DNA of 64,000 nt from Siphonodentalium dalli (GCA_032622095.1 CP136062.1:9017710-9081709); one strand, 5' to 3'. Shown: positions 11,701-25,354, counted from the first letter of the stretch. Translations and numbers: made by a program. The notes: a model not told the origin generated them from the letters alone.

Positions 11701-14700
11701 CTATGGGGAGTTAACACTTTTGTGTCCAATAAAATCATAGAAATACCAAATTCATTAAAACATCTACCTTGGAACCACCTGACTGATTGGTCTGACATAC
11801 ATGTATTGTGTTTTGGGTCCATGGATAATTGGGCTTCAAACATGTTTAAATGGTTTTAGAAAAAGGCGCTTGTGAGATTGGAAATTTCCAACAATTGAGA
11901 AAGTTTGAGGTGTCGGTTGTGAAATTCCAACCTAAGACTTGGGAGTCTGGATCCCGGTCGGGAGGGGACTTGTTGAGCTGGAGGAGGGGGTGATCAGTAG
12001 TGTACAGTTGGCAATTTCAAGGTGTTTTTTTTTACCAAGATACTTACTTGAAGTCTCTCTAGCCACATATCCTGTTTAAAATCTACTTCTTTTAAAGTGA
12101 TTATGAAACGTGCTCACTGTTTTGGTCTCCAGAGTCCCAGTCTTATCAGTCTTTGCAGTCTGGTGAGCGACCCCACAGTCATTGACTGTCTTGTTCCGAA
12201 TTTTGCTGATTTTTAGTATGTTGTTTATGGAGGGTATCTGTACCTATCCCAGCAAAAAAACATTCTGTTGCAATTAGTTCTGGGTAAAACCATAAATGCA
12301 CTGGACTATAAGGTCGTTTCGTGTTGGGTTAGTTTTTATATATTTCCACAATACATGTGTTGAATAATACAATATGACAATTTGCTAAATTCGATAGGGC
12401 ACCCGCGTAATGCCCTAGACTGTAAAAAGATGTGCTGTGGGCAAAGCGGATCATTCATACCATGACTAACTTCCGGCACACATGCGTAGATTAAGTGAAT
12501 TTGGACAAATCTAATAAGATGGTTCGACAAAACTCGTGCCTTGTTGGAGCATATCCATAATTGAAAACTTTGAACGTTAGAAGAAACGCTATTTTAATTA
12601 TTTGCAATAAATATGAGGTGTGCGCGAATTTTTTTCGGGATTTACAGCTGGGAGTTGCCGTAAAATTCTCGAGATTAACGGGGTCTTTACGTGGTGTTAT
12701 ATGATGCTGACAAGTTCATTTAATGACAAAATTACGATTAGCCAATTAGGCTGGTTAAACAACACATGTGGCGGCCCACATCGGTTTCATTTGCGGCCCA
12801 ACCACATATACCCCCACGGCCTCTGGCCCATCAGGAATTTTTCTGGTCTCCCGATCGGCCAGTCCGCCTCCGAGCTTGTTATCCCAACTACCCGGTAGGG
12901 TCAGTACTCTGTCTACTAAATGAGAAATATTTAAAATTAACTTGTAGGTTGCCTTCTTAACATGTATACGGTACTTGAGAAGTTGAGAGAACATTGCTGC
13001 ATTTGCAGGTGTTGCTCTTATGCACATGCCCATCTTCAGAACTTCTATTATTTCCCATATTGCGATAAATATGATGCAATACGATACATGTATTATTTGA
13101 AATGTACATGTATAGCGGTACACTGGATACACGATGAATCTTTACTGGACGACAGTTTAGTAATGTACCGGTAGTACGGTAGATCTGTTATTGATCAATC
13201 TGATGAATATCCTAATATGTAATTAGCCTCCTGGCACATTAGTTATTTTTATAAAATCATACTGCTACATGTAATGTGCAAATATTGTATTGTTCCGAAT
13301 TTAGTCAAGCGATCAGATGGCATCGTTCAAATAGTTCAGTGTTTGAGTGACTGACATTACATGAAAATTTAAAGGCAAAATGCATTTAATATATTTTATT
13401 CCAATATACGGCACAGTAACATGACGACTTATGTTATTGTGACTGACATTACACAAACCTTTCGAAGATACCGGTACATGGCAACTGGATTTCAAATTTA
13501 ATTTATAGAAGTGAATATATATATATGCATTGCTGATTTGTCTTACATACTAGTACATGTACATGTTACACTGACTTATTAACTCTCTTGATAAAATTAC
13601 TATTTCTGCACAAACATAACAAAATATTTGGTGTCACGCTTGTACTGTAACAGTCTGCTGATCTCAGTGATCTGTTTTCAAACAAAGACAATTTTTTTTT
13701 TCAATTGTATCCAATGAACCTTATTTGTTCAAGTTATCAAGGGCGGATCTTGCGCTTAATATTGCTAACATACAACATGTACATGTACATGCATATATAT
13801 TCACAGCGGTTTACTTAATCTGACTCAAGTACAGTTATTACAACTGTGGATGAATGCATATCCATGCAAGGGCGAAAACAACATCATGTGATGTGTGCGC
13901 GCCCCACGTGGACTTTTTGCCATGCAGAGCACAATAATTCTGTTGACATTTTGTTTCTGGGCGTCAAGGTTAAGGCGCCCAATGTTTTTCTATTAACATA
14001 GATATAGCAATTCTAACTGTGGTGTCAAATTTGTCAGCACAAATTCATGTTTTGAAGCCATGATTGAATTGAAATATGTATCCAATGCATATGGTCCACC
14101 CGGTGGCCCCAGGCCCATTTATTGCACAAATTGAACTACATGTAGCTGTAAGCATGTAGCTGCATAATTATATTAGCTGACCAATTACATGTAGTAGTAT
14201 TTTGAACATGTACATGTACATTTGTACCGGTAACGCGCAGTGTTGACACTTCCATATATTTTGAGGACATACTAGTATCACTGGTGTGAAGCCACAGGAC
14301 ATTTATAGAGTACACTTGTGTGATGTACCCAGTCCTGGTGCAGTATTGGGTAGATTTTTTATCGCATTTCCTACCAATTACATGTAATTTCATTGGAAAT
14401 TGGAAATTGCATTGGAAATTGATATGCGAATACATTTAAAATCTAGTCTTGATTGACAGCTGTCTTGTTTCAATAGACGTCTGATAACAGCTGCGGGCAT
14501 CTTGATATAAAATTAAGCTGAATAAGCTCCACCCATCGACCCGCGGTTTGTTAGGATGACATTAACTAACACGAACACTGACATGCGTGTTGATAGCACG
14601 TTTTTCGTAAACAATGGAACTAAATTGAAAATCAAGATTAACTCTACTTGAAAACGAAATGATTCAAGGCTAAATCATAAAATTTAACCTCATTGAGTAA

Positions 14701-15446
14701 AAGCACAAGAAATGAGAGTCTGCGCGCTCCGTATATCAAGATAAATCGACCGAATTGATAGATGCACGATATTGGGCAATAAACTGATTGATCACAAAAT
14801 CTACATACATGTATATATGTACATGTGATGATAGGCCTATATACATGTATATATATGTATATGTTGATTCGGTACGGTATTTAACTTACAAGTCATATTT
14901 ATAGCTATGTTAGTTGGGTTGTATGTGCACCGTTGGAAGGTATTTAATATCCTAAATATGTTAATGTTCTTGGTGTTGATGTTATTTCACAGTGTCTGTA
15001 TCGTCCAGATGATCCGTTCGATTATTGTCCCCACAGTCTTGAAAAAATGCATATTTCTATTGAGACGTATTTGCTCTTATTGCATAAATTATCAAATAAA
15101 AACAAATATACATTGGGTCATAAAATTAATTATTAGCATTGAGCAGAGCCTGGTTGAAATGCTACGGTGTGGCGATTCATACTCGTCTGCGAGCTACTGT
15201 CAGTACTGATGCCATATATGCATTGTTCTATAAATGGTTTGTATTTTGATGAGGTAAACTGCTCGTAACCTCCATTGTAGACAATTTCACACCAGGTTCT
15301 ATTCATAAACAAATTAAAAATTGGCATAAAGAACTGTATTAAACAAATGTCTGCGAATGACTGGATCATTGACGACTCGGGCAGACATATACTGGGTAAT
15401 CCTTTTGGCAGCGTGTTCTGGGCCACAAACAATAGATATAACACAA
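11701..15446. other. long AT-rich stretch without recognised genes
   Basis: No family-level coding signal was found. An island near 12760-12900 is GC-richer than its surroundings and open in several frames, but no product is recognisable. ACATGTAC-type palindromic microsatellites occur near 13555, 13786, 14205 and 14800-14870, a common feature of molluscan intergenic or intronic DNA. The stretch could be a large intron. Confidence 0.4.
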
Positions 15447-15580
15447 CTTCAAAAAATGATATCTGGTCACACTGAGCGTTGATGGGTAGGTTCCTCGACT
15501 CGAATCAATTATTTGTTAACCCCGAAGTCAAAGAAATAGTAATTTATGACGGTCTTATCAGATTGAGTACCTACCTTTAA
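15447..15580 (-). mobile_element. solo arm of TTAA-type MITE (copy A)
   Basis: The sequence from CTTCAAAAAATGATATC to GATTGAGTACCTACCTTTAA matches one arm of the MITE copies at 31230-31707 and 40056-40489, including the signature TTCCTCGACTCGAATCAA. Its outer end again lies at a TTAA. The partner arm is missing, so it is truncated or a solo arm. Confidence 0.75.
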
Positions 15581-16039
15581 TGTTACATATATCTGCTGCA
15601 CACATAACCACAAATAGCAGCATTGGGTGCGTTTTCAACGCTGAGATAACAGCTTTAAACGCCAATAACCGTACATGTATATTTAGCACCCACTGGTGAG
15701 TGTTATTGACAATATATTGTGCATCTTAAAGGCATACATGTAATCTGGTTTTATTGTTTAATAGCATTACTATTGGCAGTTAATAATGTGATTGTGTTTA
15801 GTAGATTTTTTGGAATTTTGTTGGTTGCATGGGAAGACAACTTTGGTTTTCAAATTTTTTAAAACTTGAAAGCTCTGTATCAGTCTATGAGAACAAAATA
15901 ATTGTTCATAACACTTTTAGAACTGTAGGTCTAGTTTGTTTTATTTATATATTAATGGAAAGCGTTTTCGGCATTGATTTCAATTGATTACAAATGTAAA
16001 TAGAAATATTAAAAGGGCACACCAGGTTTGATATATTTT

Positions 16040-16560
16040 TCTTGTACTCTACATGAGATAAAAAGTTTATGTGTACCGGTACCTACATGTATACCATAGT
16101 ATGGTACACTTAGTGTCAATGTTTGGCCACTCGTCGTTCATCCATCCATCTGTACCAGGTACGTCTGTCTGTCCCTCCGTAGACACTTTAGGCATAATGC
16201 GATAACTCTAACATTTTCTATTTGATCGAAACCAAATTTTGTACAGTATATACCGGTATATAGGTTTCACATCCCAAAATACAGTTCGAGTTCGAATATG
16301 GGTTTGATCCAATATTTTTTTTACAGAGTCATGGCCCTTTTTACTTAGAATTCATGCATGCTGCAAAAACTCACACATTTTTTTTATCAGATTGACAACA
16401 AATTGTATATGTGAGATTGTCAGCCCAAAATACAGATCAAGTTCGAATATGGATTTGATCCGATTTATTTTAAAGGAGATATAACCCCTTTTTTTTAATT
16501 CCAAATTTTAATTTAAAAAAAAATGTTTATCTTGAATTTCCTCACTCAATTTAACAGGCA
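16040..16560. repeat. degenerate dispersed repeat with two 150-bp units
   Basis: The block 'CCCAAAATACAG.TC.AGTTCGAATATGG.TTTGATCC' occurs twice (about 16270 and 16425). Upstream lies a run of CCATCCATCTGTACC and GTCTGTCTGTCC that is typical of dispersed repeats in invertebrates. No coding sequence was seen. Confidence 0.45.
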
Positions 16561-17284
16561 AAAAATATAAAAAAACTTTTATAATAATAACAAAATTATT
16601 TAATTAAAACAAAAATGTCACTGACACTAATTTGTTTTAATATGTATATCATTAATTAGGTGTGATGTCCTGTTTTGAAAATAGGCAGATTTTATTGCAT
16701 GTAATATAATGATATCAATATCCAATATCCAGACTATATGAGTGTACCTTTAATAGATGTCATTCCAAGCGAAATATGTTATTAATTGAGTGATGACATA
16801 TGTTACAAAGCTCTAGGGGGTGGTTGTATGAAGGTAAAGATAAACAACCTGCTGGCTGGATAATTATTTATCCTATCTGTCAAATTGATTAATGGCTAAT
16901 AGTCTAGGCTGTGCTGGGGGGTGATCGTCGCACATCGGGGGAATTTATGCGACCATCATTTTATTATGGGAAAATTACTCTAGTTTTCGAATTCAGAGGG
17001 CGCCGAGTCGAGATAGGTGACAAAATATAACTTTTCACTATGTTTCATAGGGTACCCTACCTAAAAAATGACATATTTTCAAAGGTTAACAGGCATTAGC
17101 CAACTGGTTAACAGGGCAGCAACATCGGAAAGATTGAAAACATATATGCAAATTATGGAACGAATATAGACACTTAATCAGATTCAACATCGTTTTTCTG
17201 CTTTCGTTCTGATTTCGTGACGTCATGGTAAAATATGTAGCGTGACGCGTCAAAAATTCATGGCGATTCAGACAAAGTGTTGTG

Positions 17285-18030
17285 CGTCAACTCTGTGCAA
17301 AGATAGCATATCTGTCTAATTCTTCCAAGTTATATATTTTTGGAAATGGAAGGGTACCCCCTATATAATGATGTTCATACTTACATTATATCTTTCCAAG
17401 TATTGACATAATAGACAAAAACTTAACCCTCCCCCCAATTTCACAAATAACCACATATGTGTGTACATGCAGTTTGTGTCCACCAAATAAATTGACAATG
17501 CACAGTTTACCTTTTCATATTGTGTAGAATCGTACGGCGCCACTGATAATGTAAAACATCGTTCAAATCCTAGATTAGGAAGGTAATATAAAATCCAAGA
17601 TTGCGTCCAAGATGGCCGCCAATTGTTATATTGACACTCTATACACCAGATGTATGGTAACCGGACTAGATCATTAACTCTGTGCAAATATAGCATATCT
17701 GTCGAATTCTTCCAAGTTAAATATTTTTGCAAATGGAAGGGTATTGCCTACAAAATGATGTTCCTATCTTTATTATATATCTCCAAATGGTAAACTAACC
17801 GAGAAAAGCTTAACCCTCACCCCAATTTCACAAATAGCCACTTAAATGTACCCATGCAGGTTGTTTCCAATAAAACATCGACAATGCGCATTTTGTAGTG
17901 TCATATAGGGCAGAACCATCCGGGGACATGGATAATGTAAGATTCCGTTCAAATCCTAGATTATGAAGGTAATAAAATCCAAGATGGCGTCCAAGATGGC
18001 TGCCAAGTTTAATATCGGCACTCTGTGCAC
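17285..18030. repeat. tandem duplication with a period of about 388 bp
   Basis: Two adjacent copies (about 17285-17675 and 17680-18030) share TAGCATATCTGTC, 'GGAAATGGAAGGGTA', CAATTTCACAAATA, CGTTCAAATCCTAGATTA and CAAGATGGC. They are clearly diverged, so the duplication is not recent. Minus-strand frames (123 and 71 codons) run through the copies but resemble no family I know. The repeated AAGATGGC blocks fit noncoding repeat DNA. Confidence 0.75.
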
Positions 18031-19790
18031 GCTGAGTGTGCACACCGGTTGTAACTGATCTTTATTTCATAGAGGCTGTATTGTAATATGTATAAGTCAA
18101 CTGGTTACGTAAAACCAATGATGGAGACCAAAATGGCCGCCATAAAACTAAAAAATGTTCCGATAAAATTACCTGCTTCCGAGTTGCAATGTTATGTTAT
18201 TTGCATGTTATGAGTTTTGTAGCTTATTCGTTCGTGCATATATGTCTCTTGATAATGTGATCAGAATCCAATAAAACTGTTGGCATTGAGAAATTAAATG
18301 CTCATTTTATTTCTCAAATTATTTGTCAAGCAATAACAACCAATTTAGAATCCTGATAAGTGCGGGTATGCAAAGAATGGACAATTTATTTTATATATCT
18401 CATCAATGTTGTCAATGCGTACTGGGGTAATTGATTTTCACGTTCATTGGAGTGATGTTCTATTGAAATAACCGAAACAAATCTCAAACAAATCTGACAC
18501 AATACGTATCTGTGTCGTTATATTCTCGCTATGGTCCCATCAGACGTGGATTTATGCTTATTTACTTAAGCAGTTCATTTGAGTATTTGCTTATCTGTAC
18601 TTAATTATATGCCGCTTGATATGCGTGGTTGCAGGTGTATTAATTATTTTATTGAATACACATTGACGACCAATAGTATAATTGTTGTCCTGCTAATGTA
18701 CTATATATATTGTATGTCTGAGTAGTGGCTGATGCCTTCGGCGAGTTATATATATATGCATTCGCTTCCATATTATTTTATATCTTCCCGGCTGTCCAGA
18801 ATTCGCGTTGCTATCACAATATATTTAAGCACATTATATGCATTCAGTATTTAACTTCATACAAGGCATTGGTCATTTTAAATAATATCAAGTTACTTGG
18901 AGCTTACCCCAAGAATGTTGCACAGAACCAACTTTCAGGTTTGGTTGGAACAGGTAGAATATTATCAAAACTGACCCCTCATTTGTAAATACTAATGCTT
19001 TAAATGATAACGGTAAGTGTGAGGCCGTGGTATTGATTGTCCCATGAAATTTGGATCCGTGAAAGTTGGTCTCACACTGTAGGTATCACACGACTCTCCG
19101 TCACACGTACCCAACTATGATAATCACGTACAGTACTCGAATGGGATAAAACTATATCATCCAATTTATATATCAGTATGGAGCAATCTCGGCAATTAAC
19201 CAAAGATGAAAAGTACAAGGATTAGAAAGCCACACAGTTAGAAGACGTGCTCAAAATGTCATATACTCAGTTGCTCAGCATTAGAATGATGCTTGTCATG
19301 CTAAATGTGTCCCTTTCACTGATGCTGATCCATTTCAAGCAACGGGGTGACAACTCGTTGGTCACATGTTATCAGCCATAGCCGCGGAATTATTGTTTTA
19401 ATCAAAATAGAGTATAACCGCTACAGGTAGGACATTCTCAAGAAATATAGTAGCCGTGGAGTACTTTTAACACAAACAATAATTAGCAGCTCCTTTGCAC
19501 GATCGCCAATTTTCTGCAATGGAACAACCTACGTATCTGATATATGTCAAATATTCATGATTGTGGTAATTGTCCCCAGGATACATTTTACGATATGCGT
19601 TATATGTATCTGATCGAAAGCATTATTACAAATATCAGATAATGTACATAGGTGTGGTAGTTATTGCGTGCATTCATCTAAGTAGACGTCCCAGAAAACA
19701 ATTGATTTAAATCCTATTTTAGCTTAATATTGAGGAATTTGAAGCCGTAATGGGTCGGTATATTTTGAGTAAGTTTACCTTGTGAGCAAC
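18031..19790. other. AT-rich stretch without recognised genes
   Basis: No recognisable coding, RNA or repeat feature was seen in this stretch. Confidence 0.35.
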
Positions 19791-19960
19791 ATACAATCAA
19801 ACCAGGTTCCATCGTTGCATGTGGCGACGGTCCTATATTCGACAATGACACACGTTCTTGTTTTAATGTTGGATTGAATGTATGACATATATAGACAATC
19901 GCAGTCGGACATTTGATGGCTGTTGGACCTATTTGCTCATAATATGGATTCTTCTGCGAC
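19791..19960 (-). CDS. candidate internal exon, unknown protein
   Basis: On the minus strand a 58-codon open stretch is bounded by a fair acceptor (CCTTGCCCCATGTCGCAG) and a fair donor (CAAG followed by GTAAAC). Its peptide includes YYEQIGPTAIKCP, VSLSNIGPSPH and GLIVCCSQ, with four cysteines. The balanced composition looks more protein-like than most frames nearby. I do not recognise a domain and see no neighbouring exon that clearly joins it. A chance frame remains quite possible. Confidence 0.22.
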
Positions 19961-20789
19961 ATGGGGCAAGGCATATAGTAAACTTACACATAGTATCCCA
20001 CACATGTGAAACTTCGAAAGTAGCAACACCCTTTGCTTCCAGCATATTAAATTAGTAATCTCTCTACTTTCTTATGTGTACACATGGTAGGAATTTAGAT
20101 CGAGATACTTCATGCTTTGAGTTATGGTAATGTACGTGTAAAATTGTCCATTTTGTTCTTTTTGCATACCCACCGATCATCGATTGTTCAATGATATAGC
20201 CGGTGGCAACAATGACAGAGTGGCACTATAATTGATGAACCACCACGTCGAGTCAAATACATACTGATGATAATATATAATGGGACTCAGAATTCGACAT
20301 TGACAGTCACACATGCTTCGTTTAAGGTCGAATTCTGTCTCAAGGACGTTGTTCACATGAGCGATTGATTTCAATGTGATCGCCATTGCCTCATTGGCGG
20401 CTTATCACCAATTATCGCACATGCTAAACGGCACACGCAAATCAATCGAGCCAGATATTTGACCTATGATGTGAATGTTCCATCAATAATAGTATAGTTG
20501 ATTCAATTGCAAAATGCCGGCCAATCGGAGTTATCTGCAGTCGAAAAAGCGGAAATTAATTGCCTTGTGGTTGGCAGGAATAACACACAAACGTGCTTTG
20601 AGCAAAAATAAAATTCAGGGTTCATCCGATTTGTCAAAAAAACAATTCCCGTCTGAATTGTCTATCAGTTGTAAATATTCCGACCATATGGATTGCAGGA
20701 TCTAAATATTTCCAACAGTTGAAAATTGTTGGTACAGTTATATAGGGAAATGGCAACACACACATAAGCGGATTGGGAGAATAGGATTT

Positions 20790-21390
20790 AGAGTGGTTTC
20801 AAAAATACCCCTAGCTACAAGGGAGTGGGTGAATAAAGATTCACATTTTTTTAAATTTCGGGTTCCAATTAACTCCGTAAAAAATCATCCGATCGTGACC
20901 AGATTTGAACATGGCCTTCCCAAATTTGAACTGCATACCAAATGTCAAGAACTTCTATTTCAATATTGTTCAAGTTACCATGTGGCAAACACGAAAACAG
21001 CGATTTATAAGTCGGAAAAGGGGCATAACTCAGTCAAAAATCCTCGGACCGTGACCATATTCGAACTTGGTCTGCGTCCTCTCAAATGTTAGTCACATAC
21101 CAGATATAAAGAAATCCTGTTCTATTTTGTTCAAGTTACCATGCGGACAACACTGAAATAGCGATGTCAAAGTCGAAAAAGGAGGATAACTCCGTCAAAA
21201 ATCATCGGATCGTAACCAGATTCGAACATGGCCTTCTCAAATGTGAACTGCATACCAAATATCAAAACATTATGCAGAATATTGCTCAAGTTATCATGCG
21301 GACAATGATGCGGACGTGCGGGTGGACGGACGCACCGACGTACTGATTATAATAGTACTCCGAAATTGTTCGGGGAGACAGAAACAAAAA
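20790..21390 (+). mobile_element. pearl/Helitron-like element: tandem core and 3' hairpin
   Basis: Three core units of about 150 bp share CGTGACCAGATTTGAACATG, ACTGCATACCAAAT and GTTCAAGTTACCATG. They are followed by a GGACGGACGCAC run, CTGATTATAATAGT and a small terminal hairpin, CCGAA-ATTG-TTCGG. This layout (short tandem core units between short unique arms, hairpin near the 3' end) is what is described for bivalve pearl elements, which have been linked to Helitron-like transposons. No replicase is coded, so it would be non-autonomous. Confidence 0.5.
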
Positions 21391-21639
21391 AACAACCCAA
21401 TTTTCTATAAGATAAAAAAAATGCCAAAGCCGAATCTAGTGGCAGCATAACTGTTTTGCAGTATCGTGGAGTAAAATTGGATGGGGTGTCTATAAATAAA
21501 AGAAACACAGTCCATTTGTTCGCCTCCGATAATTAATATGATCGCACGTGACACGTAAAGGAGCAACCACAAATGTTACCACCAAGTTCAGTATTGCAAT
21601 AATTATAGGATGTTGCGTACCACATGTACATGTACCTGT

Positions 21640-22060
21640 GCTATACCACTTGGTACTGATGGTAATAAAAGGCCGTCCGGCCAGTGTCTCCCGAAAAGTG
21701 GCTTCATTTGGGGCATCAGCTTTTCTGAAAAAAAATAACAAGGACCCTAAATCCGATACTATATTTCAGAACAATCCAACCAGTGTCCCATGAAATGATG
21801 GATAATAAACTATCATACTAAATTTGATTCAGATATGATCACACAAACTAAAGTTATCATTCGGAAACCAGAAATTGACACGATTCTAATTTGAAACAGG
21901 GCCATAACTCTCGCAGGAAACCCATATTCGAACTTGACCTGTATTTTGGTCTGATAAACTCACATACCAAATTACTTTTGATCTAATAACCGAAACTAAA
22001 GTTATCATCCGGAAACCATTTCCGGACGCACGCACGGAAGGACACCGGCTATTTTAACTC
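21640..22060 (+). mobile_element. second pearl/Helitron-like copy
   Basis: It begins with GGTAATAAAAGGCCGTCCGG and 'GTGTCTCCCGAAAAGTGGC', a head shared with the copy at 34010. Core units follow, with AAAGTTATCATCCGGAAACC and 'GGGCCATAACTC', ending near GGACGCACGCACGGAAGGAC. It is short, has no protein, and its head carries the near-palindrome GGCCGTCCGGCC. Confidence 0.5.
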
Positions 22061-22072
22061 GGTAAGGACGGT

Positions 22073-22136
22073 AAACGGATATATCCGTTTCCCAAAACAT
22101 TACCTACAGGACGGGAAACGGATATATCCGTTTCCC
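22073..22136. promoter_or_regulatory. pair of long perfect palindromes
   Basis: AAACGGATATATCCGTTT is a perfect 18-bp palindrome at 22073-22090. The same core lies in a perfect 24-bp palindrome at 22113-22136, extended by GGG and CCC. Their centres are 43 bp apart. Long identical palindromes in tandem suggest either a protein-binding operator-like site or element ends. Function is unknown. Confidence 0.6.
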
Positions 22137-22394
22137 ACTTCATGCACTTGTTATCAGCGAATGATTCTTTTATAAATAAATGTTTTGCGCACAGTAACAT
22201 GTATTCAATTTAGGCCGATCACTCAGCGAGGGGTCCAGGAAGATGTAACCTATTTTTGGCGACACGTGGGGGTAGCGTGCTGTGATTCGTGACGTCATTG
22301 TTCCAAAATGGCAGCGCCCAGTAGCCCAGTTTTCGGTTGGCAATCACCATGGCAGTTTAATATTGACCCCTTCAGCGGAAGGAACAAGAAGAGG

Positions 22395-23115
22395 AGGCAA
22401 TTTAAGTATATTCCTGGATCCTATTTCTTTGGAAATTAATTACATTTGATTCAAAATGTCGCATGCAGACATCTCGTATAGCGAAACTACAGCCCCCCAA
22501 ACACATAATGTTTTTTCCGAAAATCGGTTGCCATTTCAACTGGTCGCAATTTGGTGGTATCTACCCAAATTTTATGGAAGATTTATAGACTACGGATGGT
22601 CACCAATATATATATATATTATGAGTTGTCACGTGGAGAATTCTGTCATGACAAATGGTCTGACCCAGCATTAAATGAATGCATAGGCCTACATTGCTAT
22701 AAAATGATAATAAAGTAAGCATTTTAACGTTAGAAAACGGGGCTTTGGCGGCCATTTTGAATGGCGCCCTCTGTCGGTGTTGGATGATTTTCGAGCAAGG
22801 CTAGTTCCAGATTTTGGCAAAATATTCCTGGATCATTTAACTTCGGAAATAATATATATTTGATTCAAAATGTCGCAAACATATCGTCATATAGCGAAAT
22901 TCAGCCCCATAAACATACATTTCCGAAAATAGGTTGCTATAGCAACCGGTTGCAATTTGGTGGTATCTACCCAAAATTTCTAGAAGATTTATAGACTACG
23001 GAAGATCACCCATATAGTATGAGTTGTCACGCGGAGTAATCTGCCATGGCAAATGGTCTGACTCAACATTGAATAAACGCATAAATTGATATAAAATTAT
23101 ATAAAAGTAAGCATT
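22395..23115. repeat. tandem duplication with a period of about 420 bp
   Basis: Two copies (about 22395-22735 and 22820-23115) share TATTCCTGGATC, TTTGATTCAAAATGTCGCA, GCAATTTGGTGGTATCTACC, 'AGATTTATAGACTACGGA' and 'TATGAGTTGTCACG'. Divergence is modest, with several indels. No coding function was seen. Confidence 0.8.
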
Positions 23116-23139
23116 TCTGCGAACAATCTCGTCTGTGAG

Positions 23140-24370
23140 TAATTTTGTCTCAAAAGAATCACGCCCCAGACGAGTTAATAGTCCCCCAAATGTTTTTTTC
23201 GGGGGACAATAAGGGCCATCTCTCGCCAAAATGGGCGGAGTAAACCCATATTCGAACTTGACCTGTATTTTAGTCTGATAAACTCACATACCAAATTTAG
23301 TTCAAATATGATCACACAAACTGAAGTTATCATCCGGAAACCAGATAATTACAAGATTCTAAGTCAAATAAAAGGTCGGTAGACTAGGGTAGACCTCATG
23401 TCCGCCTCTAAGTGTCGGCTTGATACGACCGTTGTTTGCGCATAAAAACCTGTCTTTAGTGCTAGTAGACCTACATACCAAATTTAATTTGATTCATTAC
23501 ACATTTAGTAAAGTTATCATCCGGAAACCTCAAGTTGGCAAAAATTCTAAGTCAAAAAGGGACATAGCTCTCGTGAAAATTGGCGGGCGGAACCCGAATT
23601 CGAATTTGACCTGTATTTTGCTGGGAGAAAGACACAAACCAAATTTGGTTTAAATCTGATTAACTCTACTAAAGTTATCATCCGGACACCAACTTTTGGG
23701 GTTTTATATGTCGGGTCGGCGGACAAAAAAAGTGTCATAACTCTCGCAAAAATTTCGAACTTGACCTGCGTTTTGCTGTGAGAAAGTCATATACCAAATT
23801 TGGTTTGAATCCGATTGACTCTACTAAAGTTATCATCCGGAAACCAACTTTCAGGGGTTTTCTAAGTAAAAAAAGGGGCATAACTCTGGTGAAAATTGGC
23901 GGACGGAACCAGAATTCGAACTTGACCTGTCTTTTCTGCTAGTAAACCCACATACCAAATTTAATTTAATTTGGTTCACTCTAACTAAAGTTATCATCCG
24001 GAAACCTCGGACGCACGAACGGACGGACGTGCTGATTATAATAGTCATCCGAACCCGCTGGGTCGGCGGACAAAAAGGGCCATAACTATCGCAAAAATTG
24101 GCGGAGCTTGACCTGTATATTGGTATGATAAACTCACATGCCAAATTTGGTTCAGATACGATAACACAAACTGAAGTTATCATCCGGAAACCAGAAAATT
24201 ACAAGATTCTAAGTCGAAAAAGGCCCATAACTTTCGCAAATCCATATTCGAACTTGACCTGTATTTTGGTCTGATAAACTCACTTATGGAATTTGCTTTT
24301 GATCTAATAACCGAAACTAAAGTTATCATCCGGAAACCATTTCGGGGGACAAATATTGTAAGATGATAAA
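23140..24370 (+). repeat. array of pearl/Helitron-like 150-160 bp core units
   Basis: Seven or so units carry AAAGTTATCATCCGGAAACC, 'CATACCAAATTTGGTT', 'TTCGAACTTGACCTGTATTT' and 'CATAACTCTCGCAAAAATTGG'. Around 24003-24060 lies an end-like segment with GGACGGACGTGCTGATTATA and a hairpin in which CCGA and CCC pair with GGGTCGG. More units follow it, so at least two elements are joined. Several open frames run through by chance. Confidence 0.65.
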
Positions 24371-25354
24371 TTGCTCATCATATATACATGTAGGCATATA
24401 TAGGTCAAATATGAGACTCATGCAGGTTATACTATTTCCGAAATTCGAAATACCGCATAAACACCCGACCACCCACCCATCAGACGGTGTGCCACCCCGT
24501 GGGTGTTAAATGGGGTATGGACAATTTTGGAGAACGGTAAGGTTTCGACCGATTTGGTGGCCTGCCACAAATACCCCCAAGAAACACCACGATGCCCCAC
24601 CCATCACCCCGCGGGCGCCACCCCGAGGGTGTAGAATGGTGTAAGGGCAAGTTTCGATAAAGGTAATGATTTATACCGATTTGACGGCATGGGTGTGTGG
24701 CCCGCCCCAATTAACCCCTAAAAACACCCCGACCCCCACCCATTACCCCGGAAGTGCCACCCGAAGGTGAGAAAATTGGGTATGGACCATTTTCGAGAAC
24801 GGTAAGGATTTTGACCGATTTGACGGTATGGGTGGGTGGCCCGCCCCAAATACCCCTCATAAACGCCCGACCCCCAACCATCATCCCAATGGTGCCACCC
24901 CGAGCGGGTCAAAATGGGGTACGACAATTTTCGAGAACGGTAAGGATTTCGACCGATTTCACTTGGCATGGGTGGATGGCCCGCCTCAAATCCGCTCTAG
25001 AAATACCCCGAACCTACCCAAAATGGGGTATGGACAATTTTCGAGGAGGGTAATAATTTCCATTGATTTGCCGCCATGGGTGAGAGGCCCACATCAAGTA
25101 CACATTAGAAACACCCCGATCCCATAACAATCACCTGCGGGTGGGGTGCCACCCCGATGATGTGAAAATGGGGTATGGTTCATTTTCGAGAACGGTAAGG
25201 GTTTCGACCGATTTGACGGCATGGGTGGGTGATCCACCCAAAATACCCTAGAAACTCCCGGATTCCTCACCCATCACCCCGGGTTGCCACCCCGAGGGTG
25301 TGAACATGGGGTAAGGACGATTTTCGAGAACGGAAAGGATTTCGCCCGATTTGA

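Noticed and set aside
12755-13132. Minus-strand frame of 125 codons
   Set aside because: Composition changes sharply inside it, with a GC-rich third and an AT-rich rest, and no domain is recognisable; a chance frame is more likely.
17361-18043. Two related minus-strand frames as a possible duplicated gene
   Set aside because: The duplication includes noncoding flanks, similarity is no better in the frame than outside it, and AAGATGGC motifs are common in noncoding repeats.
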